Positions 49,272 to 58,221 of a stretch of DNA of 64,000 bases are shown in pieces. This DNA comes from JAXMAR01 sp046350295 (lineage in GTDB: Bacteria > Planctomycetota > Planctomycetia > Gemmatales > Gemmataceae). The notes under the pieces were generated by a model. The model saw only the letters and a list, made by a program, of their open reading frames with translations, was not told where the DNA came from and ran no database searches. The stretch covers positions 34,569-98,568 of the forward strand of contig JAXMAR010000029.1 of assembly GCA_046350295.1 (NCBI GenBank), given 5' to 3'. Position 1 is the stretch's first letter; every line of letters begins with the position of its first letter. The position numbers and the translations under genes were made by a program.

Positions 49272-50199
49272 TCAACGCAACGTCCCTTTCGGCAAACCGA
49301 GCACGTGTACGGCCGCCAGGTCGTTGCCGAAGTTGCGATGGTCCTCGAACCGCCAGACGACCTTCTTGTCGCGGTTGACTTCGATGAGCTGAGGTTGGCC
49401 GGCGCCGGCGTGGGTGTTGCCGATGATGACGTTCCCCGAAGGCAGGACGTGCAGCGTCGTCACCCAGGCGAGCGTGACGCCGGGCAGTTCCTTCTGATCG
49501 ACGCTCCAGACGATCTTCCCCTTGCGGTCGACTTCGAGGACGCGGTTGTTGTTGCCGCCGCCGATGAGCGTATTGCCGCTTGACGGCGGACGGCGCTGAG
49601 GGCCTCGACGCCGTGCCCTTCCGGACCGTGGCCGGGGAGCGTGGGCGGTCTCCGGCCGAGGGCATAGGACCAGACGATTCTGCCTTCCGCGTCGTATTCG
49701 CGGACGCAGCCATCCCCTTCGTGGCGAACGAGAGTTGCGTTCGAGCGCGCCAGCAGGTATCGCGATGCGGATCGGGATGATCGACCTGAAGCGGGACTTC
49801 GCGGACGATCTTCCCTTCCTGTCGACCTCGACGATGCGGCGATTACCCGACTTCGGCGACCATCGGCGCCGTCGACAGCCTCGAAGCGCGTGGATCTCGA
49901 CGCGCTTCGGTTCGCGGGGCTTCGCGGTGTACTTCCAGACCGACTTGCCCGCGGCTGTCATTCCTCCCACCGTCGCCGGGCCGGTGTGAAGAAAGAAGAT
50001 TGCCGCTCTCGAGCAGCCAGACGTCGTCGAAGCGCCGCCGAACTTGAGGGAAGGAAGCTCGACTTCTCACCGTCGACGATCACCGCGACGCGGCCACGGT
50101 CGCAGCCGAGAACGCCTTTCGGCCGAGGTCGGGTTCGCCGGCCGGGCAAGACACGGCGAAGAGCAGAGCAGGCGGCGAGGGAAGAAGACGAGCGAGCAT
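49272..50199 (-). pseudogene. PQQ-like beta-propeller gene broken by many indels
   Basis: ATG at 50199 opens a signal peptide (MLARLLPSPPALLFAVSCPA). Following the protein needs several changes of frame: FDDVWLLESGNLL, then MTAAGKSVWKYTAKPREPKR, then RIVEVDRKG, and finally a long good stretch NTLIGGGNNNRVLEVDRKGK, IVWSVDQKELPGVTLAWVTT, LHVLPSGNVIIGNTHAGAGQ, PQLIEVNRDKKVVWRFEDHR to a TGA at 49272-49274. The repeated EVDRKGKIVW strands are the blades of a PQQ-binding-like propeller of about 310 aa. Intact relatives are exported. The many single-base shifts between 49590 and 50100 mean a dead gene or poor local sequence. Confidence 0.7.
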
Positions 50200-50219
50200 C
50201 GCGGTCCTTTCGGTGCGGG

Positions 50220-51068
50220 CTATTTTTCCTTCGAGCAGATCCCGGTGGACGCGGGCGACGTCCCACATGTAGTGGCCGATGCGGTGATCCTCGGTGGCGC
50301 GGTTGGAGTGATCAGGCTGTCCTTTTTCTTGCCGAGCAGCTCCTGATAGATGCCGATGTAGAGGTGGGCGTAGAAGAGCTGCCGGCTCACCGCCTCCTTG
50401 TCGTCGGCGTTGGTCTTCTTGGCGATGTCGAGCACTTCCTCCGGCGTCATCTTGCCGAGGTAGAGGTCGTAGATTTGCCGCATCGGCACGCGCTTGTCGG
50501 CGCCGATCTTGAGCATGTCTTTGCGCGCCTTGTCGAGGCCGTCCTTCTTGACCTGGCACATGAAGCGCCAGACGGCGTTTTCGACGTCGTTCGAATCAAC
50601 CTCCTGATAGCCCTCGAACTGGGCCATGCCGTCGGCGTAGCGGCCGGCGTAGTAGTAGGAGATGCCGCGCTGCCAGTGGCTCACTTTGGCCTTGGGCTCG
50701 CGCTCGATGTAACGGTCGAAATCGCGGATCGAGTCCTCGATGTGCCCCGCCTTGAAGTACAGGATGCCGCGCTGCTGGTAGCCCAGCGCGAACTTCGGCT
50801 GCAACGCCAGAAAGGCGTCCCAATCGGCGATGGCCTTGTCGTAACGCTCCATCTGCTCGAGCAAGCCGGCCCGGAAGGCGAAGACGGCCGCCTCCTTCGG
50901 ATGTTTCTTCGCCGCCTCATCGGCCAGGGCCAGCGCCTTGTCGCGCTCCCCCGCCTTCCAGGCTTTCTCGGCCTTGGCGATCAACTCGCCGGCCTGCGCC
51001 CCTTCGCCCACGAACGACAGGAGGACAGGAAGAAGGGATGGTCGCCATGGCGGGAATCTCCAATGCAT
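50220..51068 (-). CDS. Exported TPR protein (C-terminus frameshifted)
   Basis: 282 aa as read. A signal-like N-terminus (PSLLPVLLSFVGEGAQA) precedes at least four TPR units: AEKAWKAGERDKALALADEA, RYDKAIADWDAFLALQPKFA, LGYQQRGILYFKAGHIEDSI, VSHWQRGISYYYAGRYADGM. After LLGKKKDSL the frame breaks; one added A restores the expected end NRATEDHRIGHYMWDVARVH followed by RDLLEGK, and removing one A from the AAAAA run gives a proper TAG. TPR proteins mediate protein contacts. The broken propeller gene starts 20 bases downstream, so the two were probably one operon. Confidence 0.75.
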   Translation of the reverse strand: MHWRFPPWRPSLLPVLLSFVGEGAQAGELIAKAEKAWKAGERDKALALADEAAKKHPKEAAVFAFRAGLLEQMERYDKAIADWDAFLALQPKFALGYQQRGILYFKAGHIEDSIRDFDRYIEREPKAKVSHWQRGISYYYAGRYADGMAQFEGYQEVDSNDVENAVWRFMCQVKKDGLDKARKDMLKIGADKRVPMRQIYDLYLGKMTPEEVLDIAKKTNADDKEAVSRQLFYAHLYIGIYQELLGKKKDSLITPTAPPRITASATTCGTSPASTGICSKEK

Positions 51069-51069
51069 C

Positions 51070-51194
51070 GTTTAGCCCCGTTTGGCCCCGGTTCGCAGAA
51101 CCGGCGGTCAGGCGCCCAGGCCATGCAGCCGACATTTCGGCGGTTCGACGTAGGCGAGGTCCGCGCCCGGTTCTGCGAACCGGCGCTAAACAGG
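51070..51194. repeat. Facing pair of GTTCGCAGAAC palindromes
   Basis: CGTTTAGCCCCG ... GGCCCCGGTTCGCAGAACCGG (51069-51104) and GGTCCGCGCCCGG with TTCTGCGAACCGGCGCTAAAC (51159-51191) are inverse copies of one unit around 55 bp of unique DNA. They lie between the TPR gene start and the end of the dimethylargininase-like gene. Confidence 0.85.
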
Positions 51195-52003
51195 GCGTTC
51201 TTCCAGCTCGCCGCCTCTTCGCCGTCCAGCCGCAGCGTCAGGCAGCTCGCGCTGCCGCCCGCTTTGATGAACTCGTCCAGCTCGGTCGCGATCGTCTTGT
51301 AGCCCAGCGCTCGACGTCCCGCGCCCAGTTGATCGCTGCCGCGTTCAGGACGACGGTCGTGCCGACGACCACCGCGTTGCAAGCGAGCCGCCCGCCTCGT
51401 CCTCGTTGACGGCGATCAGCCGCGGCACGTTGGCTTCGATGACTTTCCGCCCGTAGCGGTCGAAGGCGGGCGGGAACCAGATCGCCGCGCGCTCGCCAGC
51501 GGGCGAAGCAGGTATCGAGATGATAGAAGCGCGGATCGACCAGTTCCAGGGGCAGCACCTGACAGCCGAGCCTCGCCGATGTACTGATGCCGCGCGTCGC
51601 TGCGGATGCGATAGCCGGCGAACAGCGTCTTGCCGCAGAACAGCGCGTCCCCAGCCCCCTCGAAGTACGTCCCCTCCGGCAGATGCTCGACGGTGAAGCC
51701 ATGGCCCGCGAACCAGGCGTCGAAGTGGGGCGTCTCGCGCGCTCCGCACCTCGTGGCGAAACGAGGAGCTGAAGAAGCGGTCGCTGTGGACGAGGCCGGC
51801 GTTGGCCGTGGGGCGAGGTCGGGCAGGCCGGGCTGCGGCGTCATGCGTTCGATGTCGACGCCCAGGCCGGCGAGGATGTCGTGAAGCCCCTGCCGCTGGG
51901 CGGCACGCTCGGCGACGGCCCCGCCGCGGCTCATCCAGGGATTGATCTCGTACTCGATGGCGTAGTACGTGGGCGGACACATGAGGATGCGGGCGCCGGA
52001 CAC
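51190..52003 (-). pseudogene. Dimethylargininase/arginine deiminase-like (amidinotransferase superfamily) gene, frameshifted
   Basis: Started by GTG at 52003 (SGARILMCPPTYYAIEYEIN with PWMS). The protein changes frame several times: GLPDLAPR against the expected continuation NAGLVHSDRFFSSSFRHEVR in another frame, then HFDAWFAGHGFTVEHLPEGT, YFEGAGDALFCGKTLFAGYR, FYHLDTCF (catalytic His), EANVPRLIAVNEDEAG, and LACNAVVVGTTVVLNAAAIN (catalytic Cys). It ends in the frame of GYKTIATELDEFIKAGGSAS followed by CLTLRL. Intact members hydrolyse dimethylarginine or arginine to citrulline. The 3' end runs into a palindrome and no clean stop is seen. At least four indels. Confidence 0.75.
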
Positions 52004-52083
52004 GATCCGGACCTCCCTTCCCGGGCAGCGTCATCATAGCATGCCGTTGAACCCCCAGACTACTCCCCCAAGAGGCGTCCCCC

Positions 52084-53394
52084 ATGCAACGACTCGCCTT
52101 CCTGCCGCTGCTGCTACTTCCCGCCGCCGCCCTGAGCGCCGATGCGCCGCCTGTCGTGGCCATTCAGAAGATCATCGACGCAACCTACCCCGCGCTCGAT
52201 GACCTCTACAAGCACATCCACGCCCATCCCGAACTCGCCCTCCACGAGGAAAAGACCGCCGCTCGCCTCGCCAAGGAACTGGCTGCCGCCGGCTTTGCTG
52301 TCACCCCCAAGGTCGGCGGCCACGGCGTCGTCGCGGTCTTCAAGAACGGCAAAGGGCCGACCATCCTCGTCCGCGCCGACATGGACGCCTTGCCCATCGA
52401 GGAGAAGACCGGCCTGGCCTACGCCAGCAAGGAACATGTCCGCGACGCCGACGGCAAACTGGTCGGCGTCATGCACGCCTGCGGCCACGATGTCAACGTC
52501 ACCTGTTTGGTGGGGACGGCGCGCGTCCTCGTCGCCCTCAAGGACCGGTGGAGCGGCACGCTGGTCTTCATCGGCCAGCCCGCCGAGGAGATCGGCGCCG
52601 GCGCTCGCGCCATGCTGGCCGACGGCCTGTTCACGCGCTTTCCCCGTCCCGACTTCGCCCTCGCCTTGCACTGCGACGCGCGCTATCCGGCCGGGCACGT
52701 CAACTGGCGCATCGGCCAGCTTCAGGCCAACGTCGATTCGGTCACCATCCTCGTGCGCGGCAAGGGGGCGCATGGCGCGGCGCCCCATGCCGCCATCGAT
52801 CCGATCGTCATCGCCGCGCGGCTCGTCCTCGATTTGCAGACGATCTCCAGCCGGGAGCGCGATCCCCTGGATCCCGTCGTCGTCACCGTCGGCTCGATCC
52901 ACGGCGGGACCAAGCACAACATCATCCCCAGCGAGGTGAAGCTGGAATTGACCGTCCGCACGGTCAATGACGCCACCCGCAAGAAGACCCTCGACGCGAT
53001 CACGCGAATGAGCAAGGCTGCCGCCCGCGCCGCCGCCGCTCCGGAGCCGTCGATTCAGATTGCGCTCGATGATTACACGCCCGCGCTGGAAAACGACCCG
53101 GCCTTGACCAAGAAGGTGGTCGGCATCCTGCGCGACACGTTGGGCCCCGACCGTGTGCATGAGCGGCCGATGAGCCTTGGCGGGGAGGACTTCAGCCAGT
53201 ATGTCCGCGCCGGCGTTCCGGGGTGCTATTTCTTCCTCGGCTCGGCCGCGCCGGAGCGAGTCGAGGCGGCCAAGCGCGGCGGCCCACCGCTCGCCTTCAC
53301 CCATACCGACGCCTACTATCCCGTTCCCGAGCCGACCATCAAGACGGGGGTCCTGAGTATGATCGCGACGGTAATGAAGCTGGCGCCGAAGTAA
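52084..53394 (+). CDS. Secreted M20-family amidohydrolase (IAA-amino acid/hippurate hydrolase type)
   Basis: 436 aa. A signal peptide (MQRLAFLPLLLLPAAALSAD) is followed by YKHIHAHPELALHEEKTAAR, LVRADMDALPIEE, GVMHACGHDVNVTCLVGTAR (the HACGHD metal motif), FIGQPAEEIGAGARAMLADG (second metal/base site), GTKHNIIPSEVKLELTVRTV, and LGGEDFSQYVRAGVPGCYFF. This is the M20D subgroup that removes N-acyl groups or splits amides. The dimerisation domain sits in the middle as expected. The short gap before it holds the divergent start of the dimethylargininase-like gene. Confidence 0.92.
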   Translation: MQRLAFLPLLLLPAAALSADAPPVVAIQKIIDATYPALDDLYKHIHAHPELALHEEKTAARLAKELAAAGFAVTPKVGGHGVVAVFKNGKGPTILVRADMDALPIEEKTGLAYASKEHVRDADGKLVGVMHACGHDVNVTCLVGTARVLVALKDRWSGTLVFIGQPAEEIGAGARAMLADGLFTRFPRPDFALALHCDARYPAGHVNWRIGQLQANVDSVTILVRGKGAHGAAPHAAIDPIVIAARLVLDLQTISSRERDPLDPVVVTVGSIHGGTKHNIIPSEVKLELTVRTVNDATRKKTLDAITRMSKAAARAAAAPEPSIQIALDDYTPALENDPALTKKVVGILRDTLGPDRVHERPMSLGGEDFSQYVRAGVPGCYFFLGSAAPERVEAAKRGGPPLAFTHTDAYYPVPEPTIKTGVLSMIATVMKLAPK

Positions 53395-53676
53395 GTGGAC
53401 GCCAGCTTTTGCCGGAAAAACCCGACTATCCGACGAATTCCGGGACGGATTGCGCGCCAAGAGCCATTGATACAGAAATGTGAAGCTGGTAAAAATGAGT
53501 TGGATAGGATAACTGATCAGAAAGGGGGACGGAGCCATCCTTTCGGCTTGTTGTTCGCACGCTTCCCGAGAGGCGAAGGCGTGGCTTTCCGCTTTTCTTC
53601 CCAGCCGGCGGAATGTCATTCCTCGTCTGTCCCGTGCGCGGCTTCCGCGCCGGGCCGTCGGGACACGAAAGAGACC

Positions 53677-54963
53677 ATGCGTCGCGTCGTCATTTCCGGG
53701 CTGGGCGTGGTTGCCCCCAACGGTATCGGCAAGGAGGCGTTCTGGTCGGCCTGTCTAGAAGGCCGTAGCGGCGTGAAGCCCATCCGCAGCTTCGACGCCT
53801 CGCGCCATCCCGTGCAGATCGCCGGCGAGGTCGATGACTTCGACGTCGGCGTCTTCCTGCCTGCCGGCCAGCGCAAGAGCATCAAGATCATGAGCCGGGC
53901 CATGCGCTTTGCCGTCGGCGCCGCGGGCCTGGGCGTGCAGGATTCCGGCCTCAACCTGGAACGGGAAAACCCCGAGCGCATCGGCGTCGTCATGGGAACC
54001 GGAATCGTTCCGGTCGACCTGCCCGAACTGGCGCCCACGCTGTTCGATTCCTGCGACGACGACGGCCACTTGCAGACGACGCGCCTGGGCCAGCACACCG
54101 GCGACCTGTTCCCGCTCTGGATCCTCAAGTACCTGCCGAACATGGCGGCGGCTCACATCTCGCTCGCCTTCAACGCCCAGGGCCCCAACAATACCATCGT
54201 CACCGCCTGCGCCGCCGGGACCCAGGCGGTCGGCGAAGCGTTCCGCCTCATCGCCCGCGACGACGCCGACATCGTCCTCGCCGGCGGCGCCGACAGCCGT
54301 ATCGATCCGCTGCTGATCCTCGCCTATACCGCGCTCGGCGCCCTGTCGCGCTCGGCACGCCCGGCGAACGAGGTATCTCGTCCCTTCGACGGGGCGCGCG
54401 ACGGCTTCGTCCTCGGTGAGGGGGCGGGCGTGCTTGTCCTCGAAGAGCTGGAACACGCTCGGAAGCGGGGCGCCACGATCTACGCCGAAGTGCTCGGCCT
54501 GGGGAGCAGCTTCGACGCCTACGCCGCGACCAAGCCCGACCCGGAAGCGAAGGGCGCCGCGCGGGCAATCAAGAGCGCCCTCCACGAGGCGCGCGTCGAT
54601 CCCGCCGACGTCGATTACATCAACGCTCACGGCACCAGCACCCGCCTCAATGACCAGATGGAGACGATCGCCGTCAAGAGGGTCTTTGGCGAAGGCGCCA
54701 GGGCCCTGCCGCTGTCGTCGATCAAGTCGATGGTCGGCCACCTCATCGGCGCCGCCGGGGCAGTCGAAGCCGTGGCCCTCGCCTTGACGCTCGCCACCGG
54801 CGCCATCCCGCCGACCATCAACCAGACGCATCCCGACCCCATCTGCGACCTCGACTACGTCCCCAACATGGCCCGCGAGATGCCCGTCCGAACCGCCGTC
54901 TCGACCAGCTTCGGCTTCGGCGGCCAGAACGCCGCCCTCGTCATGCGTTCCTTCCACGGCTGA
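53677..54963 (+). CDS. fabF: Beta-ketoacyl-ACP synthase II
   Basis: 428 aa from the ATG at 53677 (MRRVVISGLGVVAPNGIGKE), the classical KAS II start; the frame stays open upstream to 53395 without homology. The Cys-His-His triad is present: IVTACAAGTQAVGEAFRLIA (Cys), YINAHGTSTRLNDQMETIAV (His) and SSIKSMVGHLIGAAGAVEAV (Lys and His), with the C-terminal STSFGFGGQNAALVMRSF. It condenses malonyl-ACP in fatty-acid elongation. No acpP or fabG adjoins, so it may be a secondary KAS copy for a special lipid. About 280 bp of non-coding DNA precedes it. Confidence 0.92.
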   Translation: MRRVVISGLGVVAPNGIGKEAFWSACLEGRSGVKPIRSFDASRHPVQIAGEVDDFDVGVFLPAGQRKSIKIMSRAMRFAVGAAGLGVQDSGLNLERENPERIGVVMGTGIVPVDLPELAPTLFDSCDDDGHLQTTRLGQHTGDLFPLWILKYLPNMAAAHISLAFNAQGPNNTIVTACAAGTQAVGEAFRLIARDDADIVLAGGADSRIDPLLILAYTALGALSRSARPANEVSRPFDGARDGFVLGEGAGVLVLEELEHARKRGATIYAEVLGLGSSFDAYAATKPDPEAKGAARAIKSALHEARVDPADVDYINAHGTSTRLNDQMETIAVKRVFGEGARALPLSSIKSMVGHLIGAAGAVEAVALALTLATGAIPPTINQTHPDPICDLDYVPNMAREMPVRTAVSTSFGFGGQNAALVMRSFHG

Positions 54964-55028
54964 GCCGGGAACACTCCCAACCGCCCTCCCTGCTCTCACT
55001 CGATCATCCGCTTCGTTCCGCGACGCGT

Positions 55029-55535
55029 TCATGCTTTCCAGGCTCTCGCCCACCAGGCGCAAGCGAGCAGAGCCAGGAGGCCCCAGAGCGCGAGCGCGGG
55101 GGGCTCGGGTATCGGCTCCACTTGAACGCCGACGCCTTGCAGCGAGACGATCGCCGGACAGTTGAACGGGTCGTTGCACGAAAACACGACCGTGCCGGTC
55201 GCGGGCCCCAGCGCCGAGGGCAGGTAGCGGACGGTAATGGACAGCTCGTTGGCGGTCGGGTGGCCGGGGTCAGGCGGTTGGATGTCGAAGGGTACCACCG
55301 GCGGCGCAATCAGACTGAAGTCGGGGCTGCTGCCGGTCAACATGAAAAGCGCGTTCACCGTCAGGGGATGGCCGCCGACGTTGCTGACGGTCACGAGCCT
55401 CGTGCTCGGGGTGCTCAACGGAACGGCGCCGAAGTCGAGAATCGTCGGATCGAGTTCAATGATCGGATCGGCCCACGTGCTTGCGGGCGCTATGGCGAGG
55501 CAAAGCATGGCGAACAGGGGCACGATTGGTCGCAT
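55029..55535 (-). CDS. Exported Ig-like (choice-of-anchor D) protein with PEP-CTERM-like sorting tail
   Basis: 168 aa from the ATG at 55535. A signal peptide (MRPIVPLFAMLCLAIAPAST with WAD) is followed by one ASH/choice-of-anchor-D-like Ig domain: LDFGAVPLSTPSTRLVTVSN, VGGHPLTVNALFML, ELSITVRYLPSALGPATGTV and IVSLQGVGVQ. The C-terminus PEPPALALWGLLALLACAWW ends with ARAWKA, matching the PEP-CTERM layout of motif, membrane helix and basic end. It is probably processed by an exosortase and placed on the surface. There is no exosortase gene here. Confidence 0.85.
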   Translation of the reverse strand: MRPIVPLFAMLCLAIAPASTWADPIIELDPTILDFGAVPLSTPSTRLVTVSNVGGHPLTVNALFMLTGSSPDFSLIAPPVVPFDIQPPDPGHPTANELSITVRYLPSALGPATGTVVFSCNDPFNCPAIVSLQGVGVQVEPIPEPPALALWGLLALLACAWWARAWKA

Positions 55536-55654
55536 GGGATATCCTCCGGCAGATGGGAGACCCCTGGTAAAGCGCCTGTTTTTATAGCGGTTGTGACAGG
55601 AACGGCCCTGGGAACCAGTCCACTCCAGGTACACTCGGGTAGGTCGAACCCAGC

Positions 55655-56629
55655 TCAGCGCGCCTGGAGGACGGGCACCGACGCCAGGACTTCCCGGATC
55701 ACGTCCTTCGTCGTCCGGCCTTCGACTTCCGCTTCCGGACGCAGGATCAGGCGATGGCCAAGGACGCTGTCCGCCACCGCCTGCACGTCTTCGTGCGTGA
55801 AGTAGGTGCGGCCGTCGAGCAGGGCGCGGGCGCGGGCGCAGCGCAGCAAGCACAGGGAGGCGCGCGGGCTGGCGCCTAGGGCGAGGTCCGGATGGCGCCG
55901 GCTCGCCTCGGCGATGTCGACGATGTATTGCAGCAATTCGTCCTGCCCGTGTACGTGCTGCAACTGGGCTTGCATTTCCAGGAGCACGTCGGCGCTGAAG
56001 AGCGCCTGGACCGGACCGATCGGCCGGCTGTGCAGTTTGAGCATCTCCTTCTCGTGCTGCGGCCCGGGATAGCTCATGTCCACGCGGAGGAGGAAGCGAT
56101 CGAGCTGCGCCTCCGGCAGGCGGTAGACGCCCTCCTGCTCGACAGGGTTTTGCGTGGCGAGCACGAGGAAAGGTTGCGGCAACGGCAGTGTCGTGCCTTC
56201 GATGGTAACCTGGTTTTCCTGCATCGCTTCGAGCAGGGCCGCTTGTGTCTTGGCGGGGGCGCGGTTGACCTCGTCGGCGAGGAGCACCTGGGCGAAGATG
56301 GGGCCGCGCCGCAGCGTGAAGTCCCCCGTCTTGCGGTCGAGGATGAAGGTGCCGGTGACGTCGGAGGGGAGCAGATCGGGCGTGAACTGGAGCCGCTGGT
56401 ACTCGATGCCGAGTATCTGCGCGAACGTCTTGGAGAGCGTCGTCTTGGCGACGCCGGGGACGCCTTCGAGCAGGACGTGGCCCGCGGCGAGAAGGGCCAC
56501 GAGGAGGCGTGACGTGACGCGCTCCATGCCGACGACGACGCGCCCGACCTCGGCCAGCGTCTGCTGGCGCAGCTCCTTGATGCGTTTGGCCCATGCGGCC
56601 AGTTCATTGCGGCTGGCGACGGCTTCCAA
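55655..56629 (-). CDS. MoxR-family AAA+ ATPase
   Basis: 324 aa with a TTG start at 56629 (GGGAG site upstream); no ATG further up is in frame. Walker A is LLEGVPGVAKTTLSKTFAQI, then RLQFTPDLLPSDVTGTFILD, Walker B VLLADEVNRAPAKTQAALLE, AMQENQVTIEGTTLPLPQPF, sensor-1 LATQNPVEQEGVYRLPEAQL with DRFLLRVDMSYP, and the lid domain SPRASLCLLRCARARALLDG. MoxR ATPases assist maturation of metal or complex proteins and regularly pair with DUF58/DUF4350 membrane proteins. The DUF4350 gene lies 128 bp upstream in the same direction. Confidence 0.93.
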   Translation of the reverse strand: MEAVASRNELAAWAKRIKELRQQTLAEVGRVVVGMERVTSRLLVALLAAGHVLLEGVPGVAKTTLSKTFAQILGIEYQRLQFTPDLLPSDVTGTFILDRKTGDFTLRRGPIFAQVLLADEVNRAPAKTQAALLEAMQENQVTIEGTTLPLPQPFLVLATQNPVEQEGVYRLPEAQLDRFLLRVDMSYPGPQHEKEMLKLHSRPIGPVQALFSADVLLEMQAQLQHVHGQDELLQYIVDIAEASRRHPDLALGASPRASLCLLRCARARALLDGRTYFTHEDVQAVADSVLGHRLILRPEAEVEGRTTKDVIREVLASVPVLQAR

Positions 56630-56757
56630 AGGTTTGCTCGCTCCCCGGCGTAGGGCAGGCCGAGTCTTCGCGGCCCACCGAAGTCCTGTCCCTTTTTACC
56701 TGCGAACCACGCACTATCTATTGGATGCGGCCGGCCAGCCGAGGCATCCATGGAACC

Positions 56758-58209
56758 TCAATCCTTTTTAAGGGCTGGGCCGGGAGAAACAAAGCGGAAT
56801 TCGCCCTGGCGCTGGGCCTGGGCGAGCGCCTGGAGGGTGGCGGCGATCCGGCGCAACTCTCGGGCGGAAACGGACGGCGCGCCGCCCGGCCGGGCCAGGC
56901 GCAGGACCCAGTCGAGCTCTTTTTGCAGCCGGCGCCGGCGCCAGAACGAGGCGTCGATCTGGTAGGCCGGGACCGGATGGTGATCGCCGGCCGTCTCGTC
57001 GAGCCACTGCAGGATCAGGACGCGTGCGGCGTCGGCGAAGTTGTCGCGCCGCGTCGCTTCTGCCTCGCGCTGGCGGTTGATCGGCAGCGGGGGCGGCGGG
57101 GCGTCGTGCAGACCGACCACCAGTGCCGCACGCGCGTCGCGGCGAAAGCGGGCGCCGATCACGCGGCGAAAGGCGAAGGGCAAGAGAAGAGCGGCCCCGG
57201 CGATCAGCGCGACGGACCAGATCTGATGCGGCCACCAGTTGCGATCGACGAATTCCTCGAGAAGCCGGCGCTGTTGAATCTGGTCCACGGCCGTGTTCAT
57301 GAGGGCGCCCCAGGGGATGGGGGGAGACTTGAGAGGAAGATCGAGGCGCTGGGCGATGGTCCCCTGTTCCATGAGGAAGACCTTGGTGCGCTTGCCGCCC
57401 GGCTTCTCGGCGAGCCAGCGGATAAGGTTGCGGGCAAAAAGGAAGTTGCCGTGCTCGGCGCTGACCATGGCGAAGTTCATGAAGACGCCATGGCCGGCGG
57501 CGACGACGATCCGGCCGGCGGGCGGAGCGCCGGCCGGGGAAGCGACGAGGAAGGGAAAACCCTGGGCATCGCGAGGAACCATGCCGAGAAGCCTCGAGCC
57601 GGGGCCGAAGGAAAACAGCGTCTGGTAGCGAGTAAAGAGAATCTCGTCCAGCGCCGGCATGACTGCGATGGCGCTGGGGCGCATCGTGACGAGGGGACGC
57701 GTGAGAGACCGGAGCAACGGATGCTCGCCCGCTTTGGTCGCCAGGATAGGACAATGCGTGAAACGGCGTTGATAGGCGAACTCTTCATCCTGGCGGATCG
57801 GGGCGCCCGAGATGGTGACCTGCAGCGGATCGAGATGCGGGCGGCTGGAATAGTCGGTGGCGATCAAGATCGACCCGCCGCGCCACTGGAAATTCGTCAA
57901 GCCTTCGAGCGGCGCAAGCTCGAATAGCTTGCCTTCCTTAAGGACGGGGAAACGCTCGGCGCTCGTCCCAAGGACCTCTTCGAGCGCGGGAACCCGGTTG
58001 AGCTTGCCGAAGACGATGACGAGAGTGTCCTTCGGGTCGGCGTCCTGCAGGTCCTCCAGGGTCTTGAGCGCTGTGAAGCCTTCCTCGTGCAGCAGGTTGG
58101 CGAAGACGTTGACGCCGCGATAGGGGACGGTCACCGTCAACTTCTCCTGGCCGCGCAGCGCGGACAAGGGAAGCAAACAGACCAGAGCGAGCAGGACGGC
58201 ACGACACAT
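56758..58209 (-). CDS. DUF4350 domain membrane protein
   Basis: 483 aa. A signal peptide (MCRAVLLALVCLLPLSALRG) is followed by a DUF4350-type periplasmic domain: VTVPYRGVNVFANLLHEEGF, LVIVFGKLNRVPALEEVLGT, LTNFQWRGGSILIATDYSSR, GRIVVAAGHGVFMNFAMVSA and GNFLFARNLIRWLAEKPGGK. One membrane helix follows near residue 330-350 (IWSVALIAGAALLLPFAF), then a cytoplasmic tail of about 120 residues (RVLILQWLDETAGDHHPVPA). It works with MoxR in family operons, but the process is undefined. It begins 12 bp after the stop of the kinase-TPR gene. Confidence 0.82.
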   Translation of the reverse strand: MCRAVLLALVCLLPLSALRGQEKLTVTVPYRGVNVFANLLHEEGFTALKTLEDLQDADPKDTLVIVFGKLNRVPALEEVLGTSAERFPVLKEGKLFELAPLEGLTNFQWRGGSILIATDYSSRPHLDPLQVTISGAPIRQDEEFAYQRRFTHCPILATKAGEHPLLRSLTRPLVTMRPSAIAVMPALDEILFTRYQTLFSFGPGSRLLGMVPRDAQGFPFLVASPAGAPPAGRIVVAAGHGVFMNFAMVSAEHGNFLFARNLIRWLAEKPGGKRTKVFLMEQGTIAQRLDLPLKSPPIPWGALMNTAVDQIQQRRLLEEFVDRNWWPHQIWSVALIAGAALLLPFAFRRVIGARFRRDARAALVVGLHDAPPPPLPINRQREAEATRRDNFADAARVLILQWLDETAGDHHPVPAYQIDASFWRRRRLQKELDWVLRLARPGGAPSVSARELRRIAATLQALAQAQRQGEFRFVSPGPALKKD

Positions 58210-58221
58210 CGTCCTCTCATC

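Noticed and set aside
53395..53676. In-frame extension of FabF
   Set aside because: Residues upstream of 53677 have no KAS homology, while MRRVVISGLG is the standard KAS II start.
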